A stretch of DNA of 64,000 bases, from positions 1,984,001-2,048,000 of the forward strand of contig OZ252214.1 in assembly GCA_965248935.1 (NCBI GenBank). Reading direction: 5' to 3'. This stretch comes from G032773895 sp965248935. Lineage in GTDB: Bacteria; Pseudomonadota; Gammaproteobacteria; Pseudomonadales; Cellvibrionaceae. Each line of letters begins with the position of its first letter. Within the stretch, counting starts at the first letter, position 1. Under the pieces are notes generated by a model that was not told where the DNA came from, did no database searches, and saw nothing but the letters and a program-made list of their open reading frames with translations. A program made the position numbers and the translations under genes. Of the stretch, positions 1-9,400 are shown in pieces.

Positions 1-913
1 CTCCATCAGCGTCAGCAGGAGGCTGTGTGAACAGATATAAGCTTGTATTGGTATTATCGCCTGTAAGGTTTAATGTCAATGCATGAAGAGTCATGCTAAG
101 CGCTTCAGTCGGTGCAAACTGGAGAGTTGCATCCAATGCTGTGCGCTCACGATTCTGAACAAATGTTGTTGGCGATACATCACCCCACCATCGGTAGTCA
201 GCCTCTGTACCGCGACGCACATAGTCAGAATCTTCCCATGCCCCGGCAACTAATACGCCGAAGGTTTCAGAGTCAGTTTTCCAGCTATACATAGCGGACA
301 CTTCAGGTGAAACATCGTCACTGATTGTACCTGTGCGAGCTTTCAAACCGAAAAATACCGTATTGGCATCCAAATCTAATGGTTTGCGAGTTTTAACAAT
401 GACAGTACCACCAATACCACCTTCATTAAGATCTGCTTGTGACGTTTTATATACGTCGATGCCGCCAATAAGTTGGGAAGGCAACAAGGAGTAGTTGAAA
501 GAACGGTCAACAGCTTGTTGATCATACCAACCTGTAGAAGCAACGTTTTGACCATTTAACTGTGTTAATGTCATTTGTGGTGACGAACCACGAATAGATA
601 CCGATGCACCTTGGCCGAAAGCACGACCTACAGTAACACCAGGAATTCGACCAAGTGCTTCACCCACGTCGGAATCTGGGAATTTACCCACATCTTCCGC
701 AGATACAGCGTCAACACCAGCCGTATTATTACGCTTAATATCCACAGCATTTTTCAATGCGCCACGGATACCAGTAACAATTACTTCTTCTTCAACAAGA
801 CCTGAATCGTCTTGTGCAAAAGTAATACCGGAAAGAGCAAGTGACCCTAACGAGCCACAGATTAGGGCAGATTTATTAATCGCCTTAATTGCATTTTTTA
901 ACTTCGCAGACAT
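1..913 (-). CDS. TonB-dependent receptor, N-terminal part (runs off window)
   Basis: The reverse strand encodes about 304 residues before the window edge. A signal peptide (MSAKLKNAIK start, hydrophobic stretch, FAQDD cleavage region) is followed by a TonB-box-like EEEVIVTGIRG segment. The plug domain follows, with its hallmarks: VSAEDVGKFPDSDVGEAL, IPGVTV, SIRGSSPQM, LNGQ, and NEGGIGGTV leading into the first barrel strands. Such outer-membrane receptors import bound ligands (oligosaccharides, siderophores) using TonB energy. The PDSDVGEAL style is common in the large carbohydrate-associated receptors of marine gammaproteobacteria. The start ATG has a purine-rich AGGGG sequence upstream. The C-terminal barrel is outside the window, so the substrate cannot be told, although nearby nag genes would fit an amino-sugar ligand. 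Confidence 0.93.
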   Translation of the reverse strand, partial: MSAKLKNAIKAINKSALICGSLGSLALSGITFAQDDSGLVEEEVIVTGIRGALKNAVDIKRNNTAGVDAVSAEDVGKFPDSDVGEALGRIPGVTVGRAFGQGASVSIRGSSPQMTLTQLNGQNVASTGWYDQQAVDRSFNYSLLPSQLIGGIDVYKTSQADLNEGGIGGTVIVKTRKPLDLDANTVFFGLKARTGTISDDVSPEVSAMYSWKTDSETFGVLVAGAWEDSDYVRRGTEADYRWWGDVSPTTFVQNRERTALDATLQFAPTEALSMTLHALTLNLTGDNTNTSLYLFTQPPADADG

Positions 914-952
914 GTGCGTCCCCTTGTCCTAAAAATATTTATTTGTTATTTG

Positions 953-967
953 TCTAGAACTTCTAGA
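953..967. promoter_or_regulatory. 15-bp palindrome upstream of the TonB receptor gene
   Basis: TCTAGAACTTCTAGA is a perfect 7-1-7 inverted repeat, ending 40 bp before the receptor start codon. Its position suits an operator for a dimeric repressor or activator. The regulator is unknown, and a chance palindrome is possible. Confidence 0.35.
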
Positions 968-1278
968 TCTTCAGTGACTCAATGACTAATAGGTAAGTCT
1001 AAGAGTGACCTCGGCAGCAGACATTAAAGCCACCAGAACTATATGTCAAGCGCCTATTAATGCCAGTAACCACGGGCCTTTTCGCCATATTTGATGGTTG
1101 TTTTTTACCCAGCATAGAAATAATAACCCTTGGCTATTAAAAACATTGGAAGATATACCCATAATAATTTTAAGGGAGACGCCAAAATCAAAAACACATG
1201 AGATCAAAAAATAACCTTATTGATTAAAAATCGCTCACTCGATATTTTAACGTTCCGGGCTTTTTTTATTTACCAGGG
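968..1278. other. Intergenic region between receptor and oxidoreductase genes
   Basis: No convincing gene. It presumably holds the receptor promoter (reading left) and the 3' end region of the oxidoreductase gene. No strong terminator hairpin was recognised. Confidence 0.5.
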
Positions 1279-2187
1279 CTAATACTTATTTATCAGGGCC
1301 AATACAATGGACTCGCACATTTCGTGAGTCTGCCTATAACTATTCAGAAGCTTATGATTTGCGCACTTGTTCACATTATCAAAAAAAAATTCAATCATTT
1401 TTCGAAACCCTCTAGCCTCAAGGTGGTGGCTCCATGGCGCTTCCTCAATTAAAGCCACCTCCCTGCCCGTGCGGCATTCACCCGACATTAAATTATTGAC
1501 AGTCCAATTTTGATTATTTTCAACAACCGATAGTTTTTCCCCCGTATATCCAGCATTACGATTCATTTTTGCAGTATATATTGCAGCCTCAGTCTGCCAA
1601 CTCACCTGTACAGAAGATAATAAACCTGACTTAAATACGCCATGCACCGTTAAATTCTGTTTTTCTTTTTTATCTTTATCAAATTTTAATACCGTATCAA
1701 CTACATGAATAAAATCGTCATAAATAAATTCCCTTATTTCACCCGGTAAATTCTGCCTGTTTTTTTGATAAGTTACTTCGTTCGGGCTGGTATTAAATAT
1801 CCCAGAATAATGAGGCGCATATCTGCGATTAAAGCCTATAAAAATAGGAGTATTGACGTTTAACGCCAAATCACACAACTCTCGGACTTGGCAAATATCG
1901 GAAGAAAGTGGCTTATCCACAAAGACTGGGATTTTATTTTCTAAAAAATATTTAGTAATTTCAAAATGGCTTTCTGTTGCCGTGTGGATCATAACAGCAT
2001 CTATTTTTTTATCTAATAGTAAAGTGTATTCACAATACGCCTCTGTTATCCCATATTTAATTTGAGCCTTCGTCACGCTATCTTTATTACGACTGCAAAG
2101 CACTAAAGTAATTGATGGCCAACTAGCCAATAAAGGTAAATATGCTTTTGTGGCAATATCACCAATACCTATAATACCCACTCTCAT
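1279..2187 (-). CDS. Gfo/Idh/MocA-family NAD(P)-dependent oxidoreductase
   Basis: The 302-residue protein starts MRVGIIGIGDIATKAYLPLL, a Rossmann fold with a GxGxIA dinucleotide-binding motif. EKP-type catalytic signature residues occur as FVDKPLSS (around residue 107), typical of the family, followed by a GFNRRYAPHY segment. Family members oxidise or reduce sugars, inositols or sugar derivatives, so a cytoplasmic sugar-modifying role is likely. An upstream in-frame ATG at 2280 would add 31 residues without family similarity. The ATG at 2187 is preceded by GGAGA at good spacing and matches the usual N-terminus, so it was chosen. It is divergent from the deacetylase gene at 2286, leaving about 100 bp for both promoters. 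The substrate is not identifiable. Confidence 0.88.
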   Translation of the reverse strand: MRVGIIGIGDIATKAYLPLLASWPSITLVLCSRNKDSVTKAQIKYGITEAYCEYTLLLDKKIDAVMIHTATESHFEITKYFLENKIPVFVDKPLSSDICQVRELCDLALNVNTPIFIGFNRRYAPHYSGIFNTSPNEVTYQKNRQNLPGEIREFIYDDFIHVVDTVLKFDKDKKEKQNLTVHGVFKSGLLSSVQVSWQTEAAIYTAKMNRNAGYTGEKLSVVENNQNWTVNNLMSGECRTGREVALIEEAPWSHHLEARGFRKMIEFFFDNVNKCANHKLLNSYRQTHEMCESIVLALINKY

Positions 2188-2285
2188 TGATCTATCTCCA
2201 AATACAGCATTTGTGCTATGTAGAGTTATAAATGCTACATTTATTAAATTGAAACTATGATTTAGATAAGGGATATTCACCTACA

Positions 2286-3881
2286 ATGACAAAATACACG
2301 CATATTTTCCCAGTTTTTTTGGTCGCAATCTCAATAATCTTACTCACAGGTTGTGGCGGCTCAAACTCATCGGGAGGAACAGACTCACCCAGCAACGATG
2401 CTCCCCAGAATACCTGCATTACTCCAAATAATACCGTTACTATCGATGCCACAACATATAATTTTCAACAGTTTACAAGTTCTTGCGTGAATATTTACTT
2501 TGAAAGTAACAGTAACAATCAAGACCTTGCCGATCATGCTGACGAACTGCTAGACAACTTAGAAACGTCACTTAATAAAATTAATTCACAATTAGAAATC
2601 GACTCTATTCACTACCTAATAAATAGTAACCCGACCAATATTGACCCAACATCCGGTATTTATACAGAAGTAAACAGTCACAATACCGTTATCGTTTCTA
2701 TTGATTACAACCTAGCTGGGGCAGATGATATTGACTACCACCTTGCAGATAGCGCCCTTAGAGCGCGAAGAATAGGCCAAGAACAGTCTTCAAACAGATT
2801 GATTGATGCCCTTATTACAGAAGGCTTGGCTATTCGGTTCGCAACAGAAATAGCCGATTTAACAAACCCACCTGATTTCGCCCAAGCAATCAGTGACCCA
2901 GATACACTCACTTCCACCCAGGAACAGGCTCAAGACAACCAATACTCAACCACCTATCAGTTTGAAGACTGGTTCCTTGGGCAAGGGTTATTACCTGAAA
3001 ACGCGGGCTATACCATTGGATACGACACCGTTATACGCTACCTGGGACAAAAACCCGGAAGCACCGCAGCCCTTGCCTTTGGTATCTCTGCGGATGAGTT
3101 TTCAAAATACCTCGTTCAAATCGACCCAGAAGATCCAACCGAAATATTAAAAGCCTCTGTATCAGTTAAAACACCCGACATGGATGTGCCGCTTCCCCCC
3201 TCAGCCGAACAGGTGCCTATTGCCGTTTTTAACCAACAGGCAGCCGAGAATATTGGAATGTACTTTATTGAGGGTCATACCAACCACAAGAAAATTGCCT
3301 TGAGTTTCGACGACGGCCCTTCAGTAGGCTATACCCAACAGGTATTGGATATTTTGCACCATTACAATATCAAAGCCACGTTTTTTGTCACCGGAGAAAA
3401 CCTCAATCGATTCCCAGAAATTGCTAGAGCCGCCCTTGAAGCGGGTCATACCCTAGCCAACCACTCCTATGCCCACAGTCACAACGCCGGACTCAGCCCA
3501 GAGAACCGTTGGACCCAGAGCATTGAACGAACCAACCAACTATTTGCAGAACACTTAGGGTTTCGCCCAAGGTTATTTCGCCCACCTTATGGTGAAATCA
3601 GTAATGAGCAAGTGGCGTTTATTTATGGGAAAGGAATGCAAACCATACTCTGGTCTATGGATACCCGCGACTGGTACAACACCCAAGAGGGCGGTACACA
3701 GATCATTGTGGACGCCGTCAATACTCATATGCACGAAGAATCTATAGTGCTAATGCACGACGCCCCTCAACAAAGGCAAAACTCCGTGGATGCCCTTGAC
3801 GACATTATTATTCACCACCTGGAAAATGGCTATGAATTTGTCACCATCGACAAACTAATAGGTGTATCACCAATACTCTAA
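2286..3881 (+). CDS. Lipoprotein polysaccharide deacetylase (NodB domain)
   Basis: The 531-residue protein has a lipoprotein signal peptide with lipobox LLTGC (Cys23) and a Ser/Gly-rich linker. An N-terminal domain of about 280 residues has no recognised family. The C-terminal NodB homology domain carries SFDDGP (metal Asp343, residues 340-345), the metal-binding HSYAH (His393, His397), RPPYG, and a late LMHD motif. NodB enzymes (CE4) remove N-acetyl groups from chitin, peptidoglycan or exopolysaccharide. A membrane-anchored periplasmic or outer-membrane location is inferred. Its proximity to nagA-nagB and the TonB receptor suggests chito-oligosaccharide processing, but peptidoglycan or EPS remain possible. 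It is followed by a terminator shared with the convergent nag operon. Confidence 0.88.
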   Translation: MTKYTHIFPVFLVAISIILLTGCGGSNSSGGTDSPSNDAPQNTCITPNNTVTIDATTYNFQQFTSSCVNIYFESNSNNQDLADHADELLDNLETSLNKINSQLEIDSIHYLINSNPTNIDPTSGIYTEVNSHNTVIVSIDYNLAGADDIDYHLADSALRARRIGQEQSSNRLIDALITEGLAIRFATEIADLTNPPDFAQAISDPDTLTSTQEQAQDNQYSTTYQFEDWFLGQGLLPENAGYTIGYDTVIRYLGQKPGSTAALAFGISADEFSKYLVQIDPEDPTEILKASVSVKTPDMDVPLPPSAEQVPIAVFNQQAAENIGMYFIEGHTNHKKIALSFDDGPSVGYTQQVLDILHHYNIKATFFVTGENLNRFPEIARAALEAGHTLANHSYAHSHNAGLSPENRWTQSIERTNQLFAEHLGFRPRLFRPPYGEISNEQVAFIYGKGMQTILWSMDTRDWYNTQEGGTQIIVDAVNTHMHEESIVLMHDAPQQRQNSVDALDDIIIHHLENGYEFVTIDKLIGVSPIL

Positions 3882-3912
3882 ATACAGATTATTCACATAA
3901 ACCCAGAAATAA

Positions 3913-3945
3913 AAAAGCCGCTCATAGCTTATATGACCGGCTTTT
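3913..3945. terminator. Bidirectional terminator between deacetylase and nagB
   Basis: AAAAGCCG pairs with CGGCTTTT across a 17-nt loop, with A/T runs on both sides, between convergent genes. It suits termination from either direction. Confidence 0.7.
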
Positions 3946-3971
3946 AAAACAAACAATGCAAAGGTGCAAAA

Positions 3972-4763
3972 CTACAAGCCCAAATGCTTTTCCAGGCGCC
4001 TATTTTCGGCTTCGATATACTTGTAAAAATCAGGGTCACCCAAATTTGATGCGGCTGCCTCATCGACAATCACAATTACATTTTGATGAAATTGCAATGC
4101 CGAAGCCGGGCAAGCTGCGGAAAGAGGCCCCTCAACAGTTTGCTTAACTGCATCGGCCTTACCTTTACCCGTAGCAAGCAACACCACTTTTTTAGCTTCT
4201 AAAATAGTACCAATACCCATTGTGATGGATAATTGCGGCTGGAACTCTCCCTCATTAAAAAAGCGCGCATTATCATCAACGGTTGCCTTCGTAAGGGTTT
4301 TCACCCGCGTACGGGAAGCAAGTGATGACGACGGCTCATTAAAACCAATATGACCATTTCGGCCAATACCCAATAACTGAACATCGATACCACCCGCTTT
4401 TTCGATCATTTTTTCGTAAGCAGCGCAGGCTTCAATAGGGTTGTTCGCATCTCCCGGAGGTACATGAGTACGAAATTTTTCGATATTAATATGATTGAAC
4501 AACTTGTCATTCATAAAATAGCGGTAACTCTGTGGATGATCACCGGGAAGGCCGAGATACTCATCCAAATTAAAACTGCTGACAGAGCCAAAATTCACAT
4601 CACCGGCTTCGTTCGCCTTTATCAGCTCGTTATACATTGCCAGCGGCGTTGAGCCAGTGGCTAAACCCAATACCGAATCCGGTTTTTTATTAATTTGTTT
4701 AACGAATATTTCGCAGCCATATTTTGCCACTTCTTCGGCATTATCCAAAATGACGACTTTCAT
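3972..4763 (-). CDS. nagB: Glucosamine-6-phosphate deaminase
   Basis: The 263-residue protein matches NagB throughout: LGLATGSTP phosphate-binding loop (residues 32-40), FNLDEYLGL with catalytic Asp67, and GRNGHIGFNEP with His138 and Glu143. The family converts glucosamine-6-P to fructose-6-P and ammonia, feeding GlcNAc carbon into glycolysis. The E. coli catalytic Asp141 position is Asn here, a substitution also found in other NagB proteins. Length is normal. The start codon directly follows the nagA stop codon, so the two are one operon transcribed nagA then nagB. Confidence 0.96.
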   Translation of the reverse strand: MKVVILDNAEEVAKYGCEIFVKQINKKPDSVLGLATGSTPLAMYNELIKANEAGDVNFGSVSSFNLDEYLGLPGDHPQSYRYFMNDKLFNHINIEKFRTHVPPGDANNPIEACAAYEKMIEKAGGIDVQLLGIGRNGHIGFNEPSSSLASRTRVKTLTKATVDDNARFFNEGEFQPQLSITMGIGTILEAKKVVLLATGKGKADAVKQTVEGPLSAACPASALQFHQNVIVIVDEAAASNLGDPDFYKYIEAENRRLEKHLGL

Positions 4764-5930
4764 CTATTTCCCCGTTAATGAGTGAGCCTGATAGTCGCCA
4801 GCGACCCAGGTATTGTGTACGTTAAATTCTTCGCTAAAATGAACCAAATCAGCACGGAAGCCTGATTTAATTCGACCCAACAACCTATCGAGGTCCATAA
4901 ACTGAGCCGGGTAAAGGGCCGCCATTCGCAACGTCTCTTCCAGCGTAATACCAATCTCTTTATGCGTAATTCTTACCGCATCGATCATACCGATTGCACT
5001 GCCGGCAAGGTTACCTGCCGCGTTCACCAAAACTCCGTCCTTTTCAAATATCTCTTCACCATAAATCGAAAAAGACTTTTCTTCCGAACCAACAGTAGAC
5101 ATAGCATCGGTTACCAAATAAAGCTTACCTTGCGGCTTTGCCGCCAAAGCCACTTTAACTGAACCCTGGTGTACATGGTGATTATCGACAATCACACCGC
5201 ACCAAGTAGAGTCACTTTCCAATGCCGCACCCACCACACCCGGCGCTCTTCCGCTTTGAGGGCTCATAGCATTATACAAATGAGTGAACCCCACTAAGCC
5301 CTCATCAATACCACGTACAACATCCTCATACTTACCGTTAGTATGCCCTGCACAAACATATACGCCAGCATCCGCAAGCGCTTTAATTTGCCCAGGCTGA
5401 GCTTCCTCGGGGGCCAAGGTCAGCATAACCTTAAAGCCACTCAGCTCGCTGATCCACTTTACATCCTCAGCCGCCATAGGCCGGATATAACGCTCATTGT
5501 GCGCACCTCTTTTTGCCAAAGCAAAAAATGGCCCTTCGATATGCACCCCTAAAATACCCTTCATGCCTTTTTCAACAGCATCTACAACCGCTTGCACGCC
5601 CGCTTGATGCACCTCCCGAGTATCACTGATCATCGTTGGCAGCATCGACGTCGTGCCGGTTGGCCTATGTCCATTCAACATAGTTTGCAGCGCTTCCACA
5701 CATGTCTCATTCGTGAAAAACGCCCCACCGCCGCCGTTAACCTGAAGATCAATAAAACCCGGTGCTAAAATTCCACCGTTAAGCTGTTTAAGCTTAATAG
5801 CCTCATCTAGTTCAGCAACAGGAACAACATCAAGGATACGATCCTTCTCCACAATAACAGCGCAATCATAGAAGAAGCGCGTGCCATCAAATACCTTTGC
5901 TCCAACAAGAGCGGTTTTCACTTCAAACAT
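4764..5930 (-). CDS. nagA: N-acetylglucosamine-6-phosphate deacetylase
   Basis: The 388-residue amidohydrolase has the expected order of motifs: APGFIDLQVNG (residues 56-66), metal ligand Glu132 in HIEGPF, His196 in AGHTNGKY, His217 in THLYNAM, and catalytic Asp275 in VTDAMS. It deacetylates GlcNAc-6-P in the cytoplasm to give the NagB substrate. It is the first gene of the nagA-nagB pair. No transporter or nag-type regulator gene lies beside it in this window, although the TonB receptor and deacetylase nearby would fit a chitin/GlcNAc utilisation region. Confidence 0.96.
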   Translation of the reverse strand: MFEVKTALVGAKVFDGTRFFYDCAVIVEKDRILDVVPVAELDEAIKLKQLNGGILAPGFIDLQVNGGGGAFFTNETCVEALQTMLNGHRPTGTTSMLPTMISDTREVHQAGVQAVVDAVEKGMKGILGVHIEGPFFALAKRGAHNERYIRPMAAEDVKWISELSGFKVMLTLAPEEAQPGQIKALADAGVYVCAGHTNGKYEDVVRGIDEGLVGFTHLYNAMSPQSGRAPGVVGAALESDSTWCGVIVDNHHVHQGSVKVALAAKPQGKLYLVTDAMSTVGSEEKSFSIYGEEIFEKDGVLVNAAGNLAGSAIGMIDAVRITHKEIGITLEETLRMAALYPAQFMDLDRLLGRIKSGFRADLVHFSEEFNVHNTWVAGDYQAHSLTGK

Positions 5931-6492
5931 AAGACTAATGAACCTATAAATATCTGCCCAAAATACCCACCCTTTTTATAGCAGTGAACAATTGTATTTC
6001 TTGATCGTCACCCAAGCGGCTCCTGCTGGAGCGCGCACCATATAATATAAATAGCATGATTAAAAGACCCCAATTGATCAAACACAATATCAGCCCTTAC
6101 TAACAAGCTAGCACCCACCCATCTCAGACTTGAACGTTAACAGACACCCCATGCAACCCTGCAAACACATACCCTTATACCACTTAACAAATACCTGTAT
6201 ATCACCTAAAGAGCGCAAAAAAGCCACGCCCTTTAAAACAAAACTCGCCACACCCCGCACAAATAAAATAATACACGCCATTCAATGTGACGCCCATCAA
6301 AAATATGACGTCATTATCCCTCTGCTGACCTCTCTATGGTATATTTCCAAAGTAACTGAATAGAAGATTACTTATAGCCAAACCACCTACTTACGGCTTA
6401 AACCTTTACTCCCCTAATGCAGCAACCCAACGGGTTAAGCACAGCGAGTAAAGCCCAACATATAGCCAGAATCTAACAGGAAGCACCACACC
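5931..6492. other. Intergenic region between divergent nagA and rhs
   Basis: 562 bp without a convincing gene. A 77-codon open frame at 6130-6363 has no ribosome site or family likeness. A TATAAT sequence occurs at 6041-6046 but lacks a well-placed -35 box. A small hairpin (GGCTCC/GGAGC) lies at about 6019-6031. Promoters for both nagA and rhs should lie here. Confidence 0.45.
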
Positions 6493-9400
6493 ATGAGCGC
6501 TCACATTACCAAGGACGGCAAACGCTACACCCTTCTGCCCGCAGCAAAAAAAGCCTCCGCCTCCGGCATAAAAATCGATACAAACCAATACCAACCTATA
6601 CTAGAGGGCGCCAAACCCAGCTCCCACCCCACCTGGAAAACACTCTGGCTCGCCCTGCAACTAAACAATGACCCGCCGCCCCTCTCCGACAGCAACATTC
6701 GCCAACAACTGCTCGCTAAACTGACACGCCGCGACCTCCTTATATACCGGCAGCGACTGGCCGTTAGCACCCCGGCGTCATCCGCCAGCACCCGTGCCCC
6801 CAAAGAACCCATACTCGACAGCCCCACAGCAAAAGACCTCGGCCAACGCATACCGCCCCCCACCGCCGAAAGCCTGCCCACACTCAACAATATCCAAGCC
6901 GCCAAAACCACCCCAGACGCCCCAACCGGCGCCGCCCCCGCCGCCGAAACCGAAACCCGTGGCTGCCCCATCAGCATGGTCTCCGGTGAAGAACTGCTCA
7001 GCCTCGACGACGCCCAACTGCCCGGACCCGTGCCCTTTACCTGGACACGTACCTACCGCTCCAGCCACACCCGCCACATCGGCCTTGGCTGCGGCTGGAC
7101 CCACAGCGCCTGCGATACTCTCACCCTCACCGATACCCGCGTAGAACTGCACGACCACGAAGGCCGCTGCATCCCATTCCATCGCCCCAAAATTGGGCAA
7201 GACAGCCGCAACATTCCCAATGGGCTCAGCCTAGAACACCCCAGCAGCGACCACTTTACCCTCAAAGAACTGGGCCAACCCAATAAACTCTTCACCGCCC
7301 TTAGCCCCGGCAGCCCATACTACCGGCTCAGCCAAATACACCACCCACACTACCGGCCCCATACCGGCCAGGGCTACCTTATCCAGCTTCACTACGACAC
7401 CCACAACCGCCTCACCCGCCTTGCCGGCAACTGGGGCAAAGCCCTTGAACTCACACGAGACCCACAGGGCCGAATCAGCCAACTGCACCTCCACAATACC
7501 ACCAGCGGCGAGCGTAAAAAAATAACCGAATACCACTACAACAGCGAAAACGACCTCACCGCCCAGCGCAACGCCAACAACCTTGGAGAAGACTACACCT
7601 ACAGCCACCACCTACTGACCCAACGCACCCTCACCACCGGCTTCAACTACCACTACCAATGGGACGGCACCGACCACACCGCCCGCTGCCTGCGCAACTG
7701 GGGCGACAACGGCATCTACGACTACCGCTTTACCTGGGACCCCAAAAACCATACCAGCCAAGCCACCGACAGCCGAGGCTATACCACCACCTTCAAATAC
7801 AACCCATACGGCCAGATCACCGAAGAAACCGACCCCGAAGGCCACCGCCACCAATACACCTATGAAAACGGGCGCAAAATTGCCCATACCGACCCCGAAG
7901 GCCAGCAAACCACCACCTACTACGACAGCGAAAATCGCCCCACAGGCCACCGAGACGCCCTTAACCACAGCGAACACCACACCTACTTCAAAGGCAAACT
8001 CACCAGCTATACCAACAAAGCAAACGCCCGATGGCAATACCACTACAACCTCCTCGGCCAACTTGAAGCCACCACCGACCCCTACGGCCTACGCACCGAA
8101 TACCGCTACAACCAACAGGGCCTCATCACCCACATCACCACACCGGGCAATACCCACAGCCGGTATCAATGGACAGACCAAGGCGAACTCAAAAGCATCA
8201 CCGACCCAGCCGGCCATACCCGCCTACTCACCTACAACGCCTGGGGGCAAATCATTCAATCCGAACTGCGCCTAAAAGGCGCAATACTCGCAGGCAAAAC
8301 CCACTACCACTACACCCCAACTGGGCAAATAGAACGCATAATTGGGTCAGGGGGGAAAACCACCACCTATACCTACAACCCAAACGACCAACTCACACAA
8401 CACAGCGACCCCCAAGGCCGCCTCACCCAATTTGACTACGACGGCCTGAGCCAAATAACCAAACGCACCAACCCCGAAGGCCACAGCCTCCACTACGAAT
8501 ACGACACAGAACGCAACCTCACCGGCCTTACCAACGAAAACCACCAACGCCACCACTTTACCTACGACGGCAACGAACGCCTGATCAAAGAAACCGGCTT
8601 CGATGGCCGCACACAACACTACAAATACAACAAAGCTGGCCAACTTATCCGCCATATGGACGCCGGCGACATCATCACCGACTTTGAACGCGACGCCGTT
8701 GGCAATATGACCAGCAAAACCAGCCGCACCGTCTCTTCAACACCGCGCACAGAAGAACGCAGCCGCTACCTCTACGACCCCATGGGGCGGTTAATCGAAA
8801 CCTACAACCCCCACCAATTTCTCGCCTTTACATACAACCTACTGGGCAACCTCAGCCAAGAACATAGCTGCGACATCAACCCACACAACCAGCGCATAAA
8901 AAGCACCATGCGCGACATCACCTACCAAAATGTCTGGCCCGGTCAACGCTCACACATTGCCCTACCCGACGGACAAACCATCCACTACCTCTTTAACGAA
9001 CAGCAACAACTGGAAAAAGCCTCCCTTAACGGCAATACCATTACCCAAATCCAACGAGACAACCTGGGCCGGGAAACCCAACGGCAGCAAGGCAACCTCA
9101 CCACCCAATCCGAATACGACCCCACAGGACGCCTGCAAAAACAACATACCAGTAACCAAAACAACAAACAGCCCAGCCCCATACACCGGGAATTTGGTTA
9201 CGACACCTTTGGCAACCTAAACCGCATAAAAGACGGGCCGGTAGAAACACGCTACGCCTACGACCTGCTTAACCGCCTAAAACACAGCGAAGCCATAAAC
9301 GACGGCAAAATCACCCAAGAAACATTTCACTTTGACCCTGCGGGCAATATTCTCGATTCAAGCCAAAACCAACCAAACCAAAGCAATCAAAGTAACCAAA

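Noticed and set aside
6130..6363. A 77-codon open frame in the nagA-rhs gap
   Set aside because: No RBS, biased composition and no recognisable domain; treated as non-coding.
6525..9186. Several long open frames on the minus strand and in other frames within the rhs core (for example 6778-7200, 7231-7611, 7612-8061)
   Set aside because: They are shadows of the C-rich codon usage of rhs. Their products are low-complexity Val/Gly/Ala or Pro/Thr-rich with no family likeness.
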